A stretch of DNA of 64,000 nucleotides, taken from contig CBDAQZ010000003.1 in the NCBI GenBank assembly GCA_965199335.1, forward strand, positions 248,001 through 312,000, written 5' to 3'. The position numbers and the translations under genes were made by a program. Source of the DNA: CBDAQV01 sp965199335 (lineage in GTDB: Bacteria > Pseudomonadota > Alphaproteobacteria > CALMVH01). How positions within the stretch are numbered: position 1 is the first letter of the stretch; every line of letters starts with the position of its first letter. Of this stretch, positions 8,559 to 16,136 are shown one piece after another. Under the pieces are notes generated by a model. It was not told the origin of the DNA, did not search any database, and saw only the letters and a list, made by a program, of their open reading frames with translations.

Positions 8559-9737
8559 TCAGTCCCAGAACCGGCGCGTTTTCTTCAGGCGCGAGGCATA
8601 CTCGCCGTATTTACGACCGTACTTGCGCAGGCGCGGCGAGGCTTCGTCGTCTGCCCAGTGCTTGACCCGCTTGCCCAGGCGCATGCCCTTGCGGGCGATC
8701 TCGCGTTCGATGCCGCGTTGCGCCCTTTGCTCGGCAAGCGCAAAGGCGACCGCCGCGCCGACACCGATGACGGCGGTGATGACGCCGACGGTTGCGGTTG
8801 GATGGGTGATTGCGCGCGTATAGGCGCTGCGCATCGGCGTCTGCGGCAACGTTCCTGACTTGGCTGCGGTCTTGCCCTCGCTTGCCGAGCGGAACAAATT
8901 GTCCCAGCGCGGCTTTGCCGGTTCGTCCTTCAGCTCGGCCTTGATCAGGAAGTTTTCCGCCAGCAGGTCCATGACGCGCGGTGCAAGCTTGTTGAGCGTG
9001 CTCAGCACCTTTCCGCCCGCGCCGACATAAACATCGCGCGTTTGGTGCGAGGCGGCATAGAGGATGGCGATCGCAACCTCCTCCGCGTCGTAGATCGGCG
9101 GCGGCAATTGCGGTTCGCGGCTCAGGTAGTTCTTGGCTTTTTCGGCAAACGGCGTACCGATGGCGGACGGCTTGATCAGCGTGACCGAGATCGGCGCGTT
9201 GTCCATCTCCAGCTCCTGGCGCAGGCCGTCGGTGAAGCCCTTGATGGCATGTTTGGTCGCGCTGTACATCGATTGCAGCGCCAGCGTGATATCCGCCGCC
9301 ACGCTGCCCAGGTTGATGATCGCACCGCCATTTTCCCGCAGGTGCCTTGACGCGACCAGCGAGCCGTTGACCAGACCCCAGAAGTTCGTGTCGAACATCC
9401 GGCGGCTATCCTCCTCCTTCACGTCTTCCAGCTTGCCCCAGATGCCGATGCCGGCATCGTTGATCCAGGTATCGATGCGCCCGAATTTCTGCAAGGCCGC
9501 TTCGGCCAGCTTCTCGACCTCGCCGCGATTGGCGACATCGAGCGCGTAGGAGATCGCCTCGCCACCCTGTTCGACGATCTCGTTCACGATCTTCTGCAGC
9601 TGTTCGGCATTGCGCGCCGCCAGCGCCAGCTTCGCCCCATGCCGCGCCGCGCGCTTGGCCGTCGCCAGCCCGATGCCGCTGGTCGCGCCGGTTATGACGA
9701 TGACCTGCTCGTTCACGGGTTTAAGTTTGATGGCCAT
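8559..9737 (-). CDS. Short-chain dehydrogenase/reductase with C-terminal membrane extension
   Basis: A 392-residue protein. Residues about 10-260 are a classical SDR: TGATSGIG cofactor loop, N-D-A-G, the catalytic Ser in N-L-G-S, and the YSATK catalytic Tyr/Lys. Beyond the usual SDR length is an extension with a hydrophobic Ala/Val/Gly segment (about 320-345) and a very basic tail rich in Arg/Lys/Tyr, suggesting membrane or nucleic-acid association. ATG 9737 has AGAAGGA upstream; the longer open frame to 9827 overlaps the deaminase gene and is discarded. An EcfG-type promoter lies at 9768-9792, so it is likely part of the general stress regulon. Substrate unknown. Confidence 0.9.
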   Translation of the reverse strand: MAIKLKPVNEQVIVITGATSGIGLATAKRAARHGAKLALAARNAEQLQKIVNEIVEQGGEAISYALDVANRGEVEKLAEAALQKFGRIDTWINDAGIGIWGKLEDVKEEDSRRMFDTNFWGLVNGSLVASRHLRENGGAIINLGSVAADITLALQSMYSATKHAIKGFTDGLRQELEMDNAPISVTLIKPSAIGTPFAEKAKNYLSREPQLPPPIYDAEEVAIAILYAASHQTRDVYVGAGGKVLSTLNKLAPRVMDLLAENFLIKAELKDEPAKPRWDNLFRSASEGKTAAKSGTLPQTPMRSAYTRAITHPTATVGVITAVIGVGAAVAFALAEQRAQRGIEREIARKGMRLGKRVKHWADDEASPRLRKYGRKYGEYASRLKKTRRFWD

Positions 9738-9767
9738 GGCTTTATTCCTTCTTTGAATCGGGTTCTT

Positions 9768-9792
9768 AACGGCTGGCCATACGGGCTGTTCC
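9768..9792 (-). promoter_or_regulatory. EcfG-type (general stress response) promoter for the SDR gene
   Basis: On the minus strand GGAAC (9792-9788) is followed by a 16-base spacer and CGTT (9771-9768), an exact match to the alphaproteobacterial EcfG consensus GGAAC-N16/17-CGTT. The predicted transcript would start near 9760, about 23 bases before the SDR start codon. The cognate regulators (nepR, phyR, ecfG) are encoded at 55.9-57.6 kb of this window. Confidence 0.75.
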
Positions 9793-9793
9793 T

Positions 9794-10264
9794 CTAATAG
9801 TGAATGCGATCCATCTTCGCCGTCCACGCCTGGAATCCTTTCAGGGCTTCCTCGCGCAATAGCTGGACAGCTGGAGTGTCGCGCAGTTCGTTCGGCTTGG
9901 CGATTTCGACGTATAGTTGCTTGTCGCTGAACCCGATATCATCGGCGTCCTGCGCGGTATTGCCAAAGTATATATTGTTTATCCGGGCCCAGCGGATCGC
10001 TCCGTAACACATCGGGCACGGTTCGCAACTGGTATAGATATCGGCGCCCGGCAACTCGAAGGTGCCTGCCTTGCTTGTCGCGTCGCGGATGGCGACAACC
10101 TCCCCATGGGCGGTTGGATCGTTGGTCGAGGTGACCCGGTTGAAGCCCTCCCCGATAATGGCCCCGTCACGAACGATAACGGCACCGAAAGGGCCACCCT
10201 GGTTGGTCTCCATTCCGATAAAGGACAATTCGATTGCGCGGCGCATATAATCTTCGGGGGTCAT
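9794..10264 (-). CDS. Cytidine-deaminase-fold nucleobase deaminase (guanine deaminase-like)
   Basis: A 156-residue zinc deaminase. The zinc site is T-A-H-G-E-V plus S-C-E-P-C-P-M-C, and the C-terminal part (Y-F-G-N-T-A-Q-D-A-D-D-I-G-F and the final M-D-R-I-H-Y) matches bacterial guanine deaminases (GuaD type) better than tRNA adenosine deaminase TadA. The first motif reads HGE where HAE is usual; the His ligand and catalytic Glu are kept. Start ATG at 10264. A role in purine salvage or catabolism is inferred; no other purine-degradation gene is nearby. The small membrane-protein genes upstream are in the same orientation. Confidence 0.85.
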   Translation of the reverse strand: MTPEDYMRRAIELSFIGMETNQGGPFGAVIVRDGAIIGEGFNRVTSTNDPTAHGEVVAIRDATSKAGTFELPGADIYTSCEPCPMCYGAIRWARINNIYFGNTAQDADDIGFSDKQLYVEIAKPNELRDTPAVQLLREEALKGFQAWTAKMDRIHY

Positions 10265-10281
10265 GTTATCCTGCTTATGGG

Positions 10282-10692
10282 TTAGTTTTTCTGGCCTGAT
10301 GCTGGCACAGGATTGCCCTGTACTTCAAGCCTAAGAGTTTTACCCCGGAGTTCCTTGTTCCACAGGAAGGTGACCACACCCAACCCCGCCATGCCCGCCG
10401 TCGCGATCAAGGGCGAATGCAAGCGCCACGCATCGGCAAACAACGACACTATGCCCGGTGAGTAGAATATCAACGCCAGCCGTCCGCCATGAAGGTTTGC
10501 AAAGGCCCGCGTTTTATCCAGTCTTGTCGCATGCAGGATCTCGTCGCCCCAGAACTGCATCAGGCTGCCCGAACTCGAGCAGACCCCCAGCACCATCTCG
10601 GCCGCGCTGAGTCCGGTATGGCCAAGCCCGCAGCCGGACAGGATCATGCCGATGCCGGCGGAGTTGTGAATCGGACCTGCCACTTTTTTCAA
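10282..10692 (-). CDS. Small hydrophobic protein, unknown
   Basis: A 136-residue protein I do not recognise, with two or three Gly-rich hydrophobic segments (around residues 13-40 and 85-105) and a basic C-terminus. The likely start is the TTG at 10692, which overlaps the TGA of the preceding reading frame (TTGA), pointing to coupled translation; a GTG at 10683 is an alternative. The upstream partner is the frameshifted small gene at 10689-10942, itself predicted to be a membrane protein, so the two were probably a functional pair. It ends 17 bases before the deaminase gene. Confidence 0.55.
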   Translation of the reverse strand: MKKVAGPIHNSAGIGMILSGCGLGHTGLSAAEMVLGVCSSSGSLMQFWGDEILHATRLDKTRAFANLHGGRLALIFYSPGIVSLFADAWRLHSPLIATAGMAGLGVVTFLWNKELRGKTLRLEVQGNPVPASGQKN

Positions 10693-10942
10693 TCTGGCCG
10701 CGATGCGCTGGCTTTTTCTTTGTCGGCCTTCGTTTCCACGACCCTGGGTGCCAGCATCAGCATATTGCCTGTCGTGGCGGCGATCGCGGTGTAGGAAAAA
10801 TAGAGATTGCGCTCCAGGCCGCCCTTGGCGATCAGGATAACGTCGCAGGCGGTTCCCAGCGCAAAAATCAGTGTATCGCTTTCCTGCGCGCGAAGTCGAG
10901 AATGTGCATGGACAGGCGGTTGGGCGATCGTTTAGCGGACAT
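10689..10942 (-). pseudogene. Small membrane protein gene split by a one-base frameshift
   Basis: The minus-strand ATG at 10942 opens MSAKRSPNRLSMHILDFARR and reaches a stop at 10870-10868 after 24 codons. In another frame the same strand continues without a usable start as D-T-L-I-F-A-L-G-T-A-C-D-V-I-L-I-A-K, a Tyr/Thr/Gly-rich hydrophobic stretch and an Asp/Lys-rich tail ending at the TGA 10691-10689. Skipping one base in the CGCGCGC run near 10887-10893 fuses both parts into one protein of about 84 residues with two likely membrane helices. The stop overlaps the TTG start of the next gene, as expected of an intact operon member. It is either a recent frameshift mutation or a sequencing error. 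Confidence 0.6.
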
Positions 10943-10953
10943 CCACCGCGACG

Positions 10954-11478
10954 TTAGGCGTGTTTCGCCGTCGCGGCCATATCGTCCTGCCCCAGTATGT
11001 CATGCTCGCAATAACCGCTTTCAGCTTCCTGCTCTGGACGATTGACACTCAGGCGCCCCCACATCCGCGCGGCTTCGCGGCCGACATCGCTGTCCGGGCG
11101 GGCCCAGCCGAGGGCAAACTGAGAATTGTTGGCGGCGAGGTCGCTGTCGATCGCGGCAAGCGGCTCGAGATTGGCCACGATGAAGGCGGTTGCCGCTGCG
11201 CGGTCCTCGCTATCGGGGGCCGAATAGATCGCGGCGGTCACGGCTGCATCCATTGCATTCTTCAAATCGACCTGAGCCGCCTGGTCCAGATGCGCGACGA
11301 TCAAACGGACTGCGTCCGCCTTGATCTCGCTTCCCGGCCCCCCTCTTGTCGCACCGCTCAACGCCGCTTTCATACCCTCGTTGAAATCGTCGGCCATAAG
11401 CTGACGGACCAGAGTCGACCACAGCCAGGCATCGTCCTGTATACGCGCAAGTTGTATCTTTCCGCGGGAATCGGTCAT
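10954..11478 (-). CDS. Hypothetical cytoplasmic protein
   Basis: A 174-residue soluble acidic protein, not recognised. It is Ala/Asp-rich and largely helical with no signal peptide, membrane segment or known motif. ATG 11478 has an AGAGG Shine-Dalgarno about eight bases upstream. It begins at an AT-rich divergent intergenic region and is the first gene of a minus-strand run that includes the frameshifted gene 11 bases further on. A plus-strand frame over the same bases (10960-11493) is of low-quality composition and was discarded. Confidence 0.6.
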   Translation of the reverse strand: MTDSRGKIQLARIQDDAWLWSTLVRQLMADDFNEGMKAALSGATRGGPGSEIKADAVRLIVAHLDQAAQVDLKNAMDAAVTAAIYSAPDSEDRAAATAFIVANLEPLAAIDSDLAANNSQFALGWARPDSDVGREAARMWGRLSVNRPEQEAESGYCEHDILGQDDMAATAKHA

Positions 11479-11595
11479 CGGACAGCCTCTTAATGAATGA
11501 TTATTTATTACATCATTTTTGCGTACAGGTCAAAGAAAAACCGCCAAAAGCTTGCCGTGACAAGCAACACGAGCAAAATTTTACAAATAATTTAT

Positions 11596-11623
11596 TTGCA
11601 ATTTCGGTGTTTATAAGTATAAA
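11596..11623 (+). promoter_or_regulatory. Candidate sigma-70-like promoter for the cNMP-flavoprotein gene
   Basis: In the AT-rich divergent spacer (11479-11652), TTGCAA at 11596-11601 is followed after 16 bases by TATAAA at 11618-11623, about 30 bases before the ATG at 11653. This is a fair housekeeping-type promoter by eye only. The spacer holds no EcfG-type box. Confidence 0.35.
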
Positions 11624-11652
11624 GAAATAGTAAATATAAGGGTGTCGCAAAA

Positions 11653-13368
11653 ATGCATTTTAGTTCCATCGACGATACGTTCCCCATCCTGCGAGACGAC
11701 GACATCACCCTGATGCGCCGTTACGGCGAGATCAAATCCTTCAAAGCCGGCGACCACCTGTTGCAGGCTGGAAAGCCGTCGGTAGGTCTGCTGGTGCTTC
11801 TGAGCGGCGAAGCCACCATGACCACTCACGACGGCTTCAAATCCCGCACCTGTCTTGCCAAGCAGGGACCGGGAGAATTCGTCGGTGAACTGAGCGAACT
11901 TGCAACCGGCAAGCCTGCGACTTTCGACAGCGAAGCCGTCAGCGACGTGGAAGCGATCCTGATCAAGCCGGAAGCATTGCGCACGGTCATGGTACACAGT
12001 GCGCAGCTGGGCGAACGCATCATGACTTCGCTCATGTTGCGGCATGCGGCGCTGGTAGATTGCGGAACCAACGGCCCGACCTTGATCGGCCCGAAGGAAG
12101 ATCATAATACCCAGCGTATCCAGGCGTTCCTGGGACGAAACGGAATCGGTTATTCTGCGGTGGCGCCGTGCGAGACGGAAGCCTTCGGCTTTCTGGCCGT
12201 GCATGTGAAGGACGAAAAAACCTGGCCCATCGCCGTCATGCCGGATGGAGAGATTTTCCTGAAAGTGTCCGAAACCACCCTCGCGACCAAGCTGGGCCTG
12301 CTCAAGCCTTTTGATCCAGATCGTTGCTACGATGTCGTGATTATCGGTTCCGGCCCCGCCGGCCTTGCGGCCGCCAGCTACGCGGCCACGGAAGGCCTGT
12401 CGGTGCTGGTTTGCGAAAAATCATTTATCGGTGGACAGGCCGGGGCATCGGCACGCATCGAGAATCTGTTCGGCTTTCCGGAAGGTGTTTCAGGTCAGAG
12501 GCTGATGGACAAGGGGTTTGCCCAGGCGGTCAAGCAGGGTGTCGAGTTTGCGGTATCGGCCGGCATCGATGGCATCGAAGCCAACGCAGGCGCCGACGGC
12601 CATGCTTTCAAGCTGCACATCAATGGCGATGGTAGTGTACAGGCACGCGCCGTCGTGATCGCCACCGGTGCGGAATACAACCGCCCCGACACACCCGGTC
12701 TGGTGGAGGCCGAAAAAGCCGGCGGCGTACATTACTGGGCATCGCAAACCGAGGCCAAGCTATGCAAGGGCCAGGAAATCTTCATCATCGGCGGCGGCAA
12801 CTCGGCAGGTCAGGCTGCGGATTTTCTCGCACGCAGCGAATATGCCGAAAAGGTGACGATGCTGGTTCGCCGCGAACTATCGACCACGATGTCGCAATAC
12901 CTGATCGAACGTTTGAACGCCAATCCGAAGATCGAAGTCAGGACATCGACACAGGTCGACAGCCTGACCGTGGATGAAGCCGGACTGCGCAAGGTCCAGA
13001 TCACGACCCAGACCGAAAACGGCCCGCAAACGGAAACCTGCGATACGCGGCATCTGTTCGTCTACACCGGTGCAAGGCCCGCAACCCGTTATCTTGCCGG
13101 CAGCGGTATCGACCTGGACAAGGATGGATTTGTCCTTACCGGCGCCGACCTGCCATCGGGGCTGAACCAGACACGGCATACGCACGAAACCAGCATCCAG
13201 GGCATATTCGCCGCAGGCGACGTTCGCCATGGATCGGTTAAACGCGTGGGCGGAGCCGTTGGTGACGGCGCTACCGTGATATCCGAAGTTCACCAGCACC
13301 TCGCGTTTCTCAAGACACTGGCTCCAGCTATTGCCGCTGCTTCTGCGGCACAACCCGCAAAGGGCTGA
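11653..13368 (+). CDS. Cyclic-nucleotide-binding-domain flavoprotein, thioredoxin-reductase-like without CxxC
   Basis: A 571-residue, three-part protein. Residues about 5-130 are a cNMP-binding (CAP effector) domain; 140-215 resemble a thioredoxin/glutaredoxin-like segment without a CxxC; 225-555 are a two-dinucleotide-binding flavoprotein of the thioredoxin reductase family (FAD loop GSGPAG at 232-237, NAD(P)H loop GGGNSAG at 380-386, C-terminal FAD site F-A-A-G-D-V). The CATC redox pair of thioredoxin reductase is replaced by WASQ at 362-365, so it cannot reduce thioredoxin the usual way. A ligand-gated NAD(P)H oxidoreductase is the reasonable inference; the acceptor is unknown. Start ATG 11653 has AAGGGTG upstream. 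Confidence 0.85.
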   Translation: MHFSSIDDTFPILRDDDITLMRRYGEIKSFKAGDHLLQAGKPSVGLLVLLSGEATMTTHDGFKSRTCLAKQGPGEFVGELSELATGKPATFDSEAVSDVEAILIKPEALRTVMVHSAQLGERIMTSLMLRHAALVDCGTNGPTLIGPKEDHNTQRIQAFLGRNGIGYSAVAPCETEAFGFLAVHVKDEKTWPIAVMPDGEIFLKVSETTLATKLGLLKPFDPDRCYDVVIIGSGPAGLAAASYAATEGLSVLVCEKSFIGGQAGASARIENLFGFPEGVSGQRLMDKGFAQAVKQGVEFAVSAGIDGIEANAGADGHAFKLHINGDGSVQARAVVIATGAEYNRPDTPGLVEAEKAGGVHYWASQTEAKLCKGQEIFIIGGGNSAGQAADFLARSEYAEKVTMLVRRELSTTMSQYLIERLNANPKIEVRTSTQVDSLTVDEAGLRKVQITTQTENGPQTETCDTRHLFVYTGARPATRYLAGSGIDLDKDGFVLTGADLPSGLNQTRHTHETSIQGIFAAGDVRHGSVKRVGGAVGDGATVISEVHQHLAFLKTLAPAIAAASAAQPAKG

Positions 13369-13380
13369 CGTCGACAAAGT

Positions 13381-14916
13381 CTAAAGGTGGTCGATGTCCA
13401 GCAGGATGCCGGCATCGTCGGTATCGACCTCGCGCACCCTGTCGGCCCATGCCGCCAGCAACGACTTCGCCCCGCTATCGCCTTCCAGCCTGCCTAGACT
13501 GGACAGGAACATGCGGTCGAACAGCACCGGGTGTCCGGATATGCCCTGATATGCAGGCACGCAAATTGCGACATTGCCAGCAGGATCGTAGGCGGCGAAT
13601 AATGCCTGGATCGTAGCGGGCGAAATGTCCGGCATGTCGCCAAGACAGACCAACACGGCATCGCTACCCGGCATCACCGCACGCACGCCAAACGCGATCG
13701 ATGATCCCATGCCGTTGCTGTAATCGTGATTATGGACGAAGCGAACGTTCGTACCGGCCAAGGCTTCCGTAATGTCCTGGCTCATGTGGCCCGTGACCAC
13801 GATGACCTCGTGCGGGCCTGCCGACGTTATTGTCTCGACAACCTTGCGGATCATTGTCTGGCCGCCATGGTCCAGCAGCAGCTTGTTCCTGGGAGCCATG
13901 CGGCTGGACAAACCTGCTGCCAATACGATGGCCGAGACACGCGGGCCGACCCGGCGCGGATTGGTGAGGTGCGCATCGGCGTCCAGGGTGCGCCCGCGAT
14001 ACGCAGCCGTCAGTTCGGCCATGATCGAAACCGCGATCTCCGCCGGCGACAGTGCGCCGATCGCGATGCCCGCCGGCCCGTGAATGCGCTTCAACGCCGC
14101 TTCGTCGAACCCCGCCGCCGCCAGCCTTTCACGTCGTGCCGCATGTGTCCTGCGGCTGCCCAGCGCGGCGATGTAGAAGGCAGGCGTGGCCAGCGCCCCG
14201 GCCAGAGCAGGATCGTCCAGCTTGACATCGTGCGTCAGCAGCACGATCGCGGTGCGGTAATCGGGCGCCAGCTCCGCCAGCGCCTCCGCCGGCCATGCGG
14301 CCAGCAGGCGTATGCCTGCAAACCGCTCCGCCGTGGCATAGGCCTGGCGCGGATCGACCACGATCACCTCGTAGCCTGCCATGTCGGCGATACTCGCCAG
14401 GAACTGGGCGATATGCACGGCGCCGAAGATGATCAAGCGCGGTTGCGGCGCGATGACGTGATGGAAGACATCACCGTCCAGGCGACCGGTCTCCTCGGCG
14501 TCCTCACGCAAAGACCAGCCCGGCGTGTCCAGCGCGAACATGCGCGTGAACGGCTTGCGCGCGGCCCGCAAGCGCAAGGCATGATCCAGCGCGCCGACGG
14601 GGGTGCAGGGATCGATATGCACACGGATCGTACCACCGCAGGCCAAGCCCAGCGAGAATGCAGTCTCGTTGCTGACGCCGAACGACAGGTCACGGGTCCG
14701 GCCGTCCCCGATCGCCGCCAGCGCCTGTTCGATGACCGCGGCTTCGACGCAGCCACCCGAAACCGACCCCTCGAACACGCCGTCGGCGCGGATCACCAGC
14801 AGGCTGCCGATCGGGCGCGGCGCCGACCCCCATGTCGATATGACGGTCGCCACGGCAGCTTCTTGTCCCTGCCGCAGCCAACCTGCCAGTATCTCGAGTT
14901 CGTCGATATGCATCAT
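13381..14916 (-). CDS. XdhC-MocA fusion (MCD cytidylyltransferase and molybdoenzyme maturation)
   Basis: About 511 residues. The N-terminal third is the XdhC/CoxI domain (G-S-A-P-R-P-I-G and V-S-G-G-C-V-E), followed by the XdhC Rossmann domain (L-I-I-F-G-A-V-H-I-A and V-V-D-P-R) and, from about residue 325, a MobA-like nucleotidyltransferase (V-S-A-I-V-L-A-A-G-L-S-S-R-M, later C-L-G-D-M-P) of the MocA kind. Known relatives make molybdopterin cytosine dinucleotide (MocA) and load sulfurated cofactor into xanthine-oxidase-family enzymes (XdhC/PaoD). The divergent PaoABC-type operon at 18.8 kb is the obvious client. ATG 14916 is preferred on family grounds and an AGGCG upstream; ATG 14949 would overlap moeA by 22 bases. 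Confidence 0.9.
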   Translation of the reverse strand: MMHIDELEILAGWLRQGQEAAVATVISTWGSAPRPIGSLLVIRADGVFEGSVSGGCVEAAVIEQALAAIGDGRTRDLSFGVSNETAFSLGLACGGTIRVHIDPCTPVGALDHALRLRAARKPFTRMFALDTPGWSLREDAEETGRLDGDVFHHVIAPQPRLIIFGAVHIAQFLASIADMAGYEVIVVDPRQAYATAERFAGIRLLAAWPAEALAELAPDYRTAIVLLTHDVKLDDPALAGALATPAFYIAALGSRRTHAARRERLAAAGFDEAALKRIHGPAGIAIGALSPAEIAVSIMAELTAAYRGRTLDADAHLTNPRRVGPRVSAIVLAAGLSSRMAPRNKLLLDHGGQTMIRKVVETITSAGPHEVIVVTGHMSQDITEALAGTNVRFVHNHDYSNGMGSSIAFGVRAVMPGSDAVLVCLGDMPDISPATIQALFAAYDPAGNVAICVPAYQGISGHPVLFDRMFLSSLGRLEGDSGAKSLLAAWADRVREVDTDDAGILLDIDHL

Positions 14917-14927
14917 GGGATGAACGC

Positions 14928-16136
14928 CTAAACGCCGAAACCGCTCCATGGCATGAAATCGACGACCTCGCCCTCCGCTATGCCGTCGCGCCCCGTGGGC
15001 AGGTCCAGAATGCCGTCGCTTTCCAGCAACGACGAGACGAGGTTGGAAAGCTGGCTGCGAAATGGCCTTGCCGTCAGCACATCTCCCTCTCGTGCGACGC
15101 CGACTCGAACGAATTCACGCAAAGTGGCCGGCTTGCGGTGGGTGAACGCCATGGTGACGGGAACGCGCAAGGGCGGCATCGGCGGACATCCTGCCAGCCG
15201 CAGCAACAGTGGGCGGCAGACCAGTTGGAAAGTCACGAATGAGGATACCGGATTGCCAGGCAATCCGATGATCGGCGTTCCGTCGATGCGGCCGCACAGC
15301 AGCGGCTTGCCCGGCCGCAGCGCCAGCCGCCAGAACAAGACGTCTCCCATGGCCTCGATCGTATCGCGCACATAGTCGCGCGCGCCGACCGACACGCCAC
15401 CCGACGTCAGGATCAGATCGGCGGTGCGTGCAGCCTCGACCAGTATGCGATGGGTCGCCTCGGGCTCGTCCTGCAATATGCCGAGATCGACGATCTCGAC
15501 CTCGTAGGGATGCAGGGCGGAGCGCAACAGGATGCGGTTGCTATCGAATATCTGTCCCGGCGCAGGTACGCCCCATTCGATTAATTCGCTGCCGGTCGAA
15601 GCTATGGCGACGCGCAGGCGCTTCCTGACGGTGACGGTCTGCGTTCCCAGCGCCGTCGCCATCGCCAGTGTCGGCGCGGCAAGGCGAGTGCCGGCTTTCA
15701 GGACCGTGACGCCCTGCTTCACATCCTGACCGGCGCGGCGGCAGTGCACACCCGGCTCCGGCACTTCGCGGATCAGGACTTCGGACTGACGGTCCTCGCA
15801 AACCTCCTGCATGGCAATGGCATCCGCACCCTGCGGAAGCATGCCGCCGGTCGCGATGCGTACCGCCGTTCCCGCCTCGAGCGCACCCTGATACGGTGTA
15901 CCGGCGAAGGAGGTTCCGGCGACCCGCAACACGCACCCGGCCGACACATCCACAGCCCTGACGGCATAGCCGTCGACAGCCGAATTATCGAATGAAGGCA
16001 GGTCGAAAGCGGCGACGACATCCTGTGCCAGAATGCGACCTCTCGCTTCGGCCAGCGCGATCGTCTCGGGCGCTGTGGAAGGAACTGCGATCCGGTTCAG
16101 CCGCTCCAGAGCGGCATCCAGTTCAAGGAGCGCCAT
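14928..16136 (-). CDS. moeA: Molybdopterin molybdenumtransferase MoeA
   Basis: A 402-residue MoeA. The N-terminal region has P-S-F-D-N-S-A-V-D-G-Y-A, the central MoCF-like domain has T-S-G-G-V-S-V-G-A-R-D-Y and G-L-P-G-N-P-V-S, and the C-terminal beta-barrel domain is present; length is normal for the family. MoeA inserts molybdate into adenylylated molybdopterin, and the adenylylating partner (MogA domain) is encoded immediately upstream. ATG 16136 has GGAAGG upstream and overlaps the moaC-mogA stop by 14 bases; the longer frame to 16205 is not credible N-terminal sequence. The xdhC-mocA gene follows. Confidence 0.95.
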   Translation of the reverse strand: MALLELDAALERLNRIAVPSTAPETIALAEARGRILAQDVVAAFDLPSFDNSAVDGYAVRAVDVSAGCVLRVAGTSFAGTPYQGALEAGTAVRIATGGMLPQGADAIAMQEVCEDRQSEVLIREVPEPGVHCRRAGQDVKQGVTVLKAGTRLAAPTLAMATALGTQTVTVRKRLRVAIASTGSELIEWGVPAPGQIFDSNRILLRSALHPYEVEIVDLGILQDEPEATHRILVEAARTADLILTSGGVSVGARDYVRDTIEAMGDVLFWRLALRPGKPLLCGRIDGTPIIGLPGNPVSSFVTFQLVCRPLLLRLAGCPPMPPLRVPVTMAFTHRKPATLREFVRVGVAREGDVLTARPFRSQLSNLVSSLLESDGILDLPTGRDGIAEGEVVDFMPWSGFGV

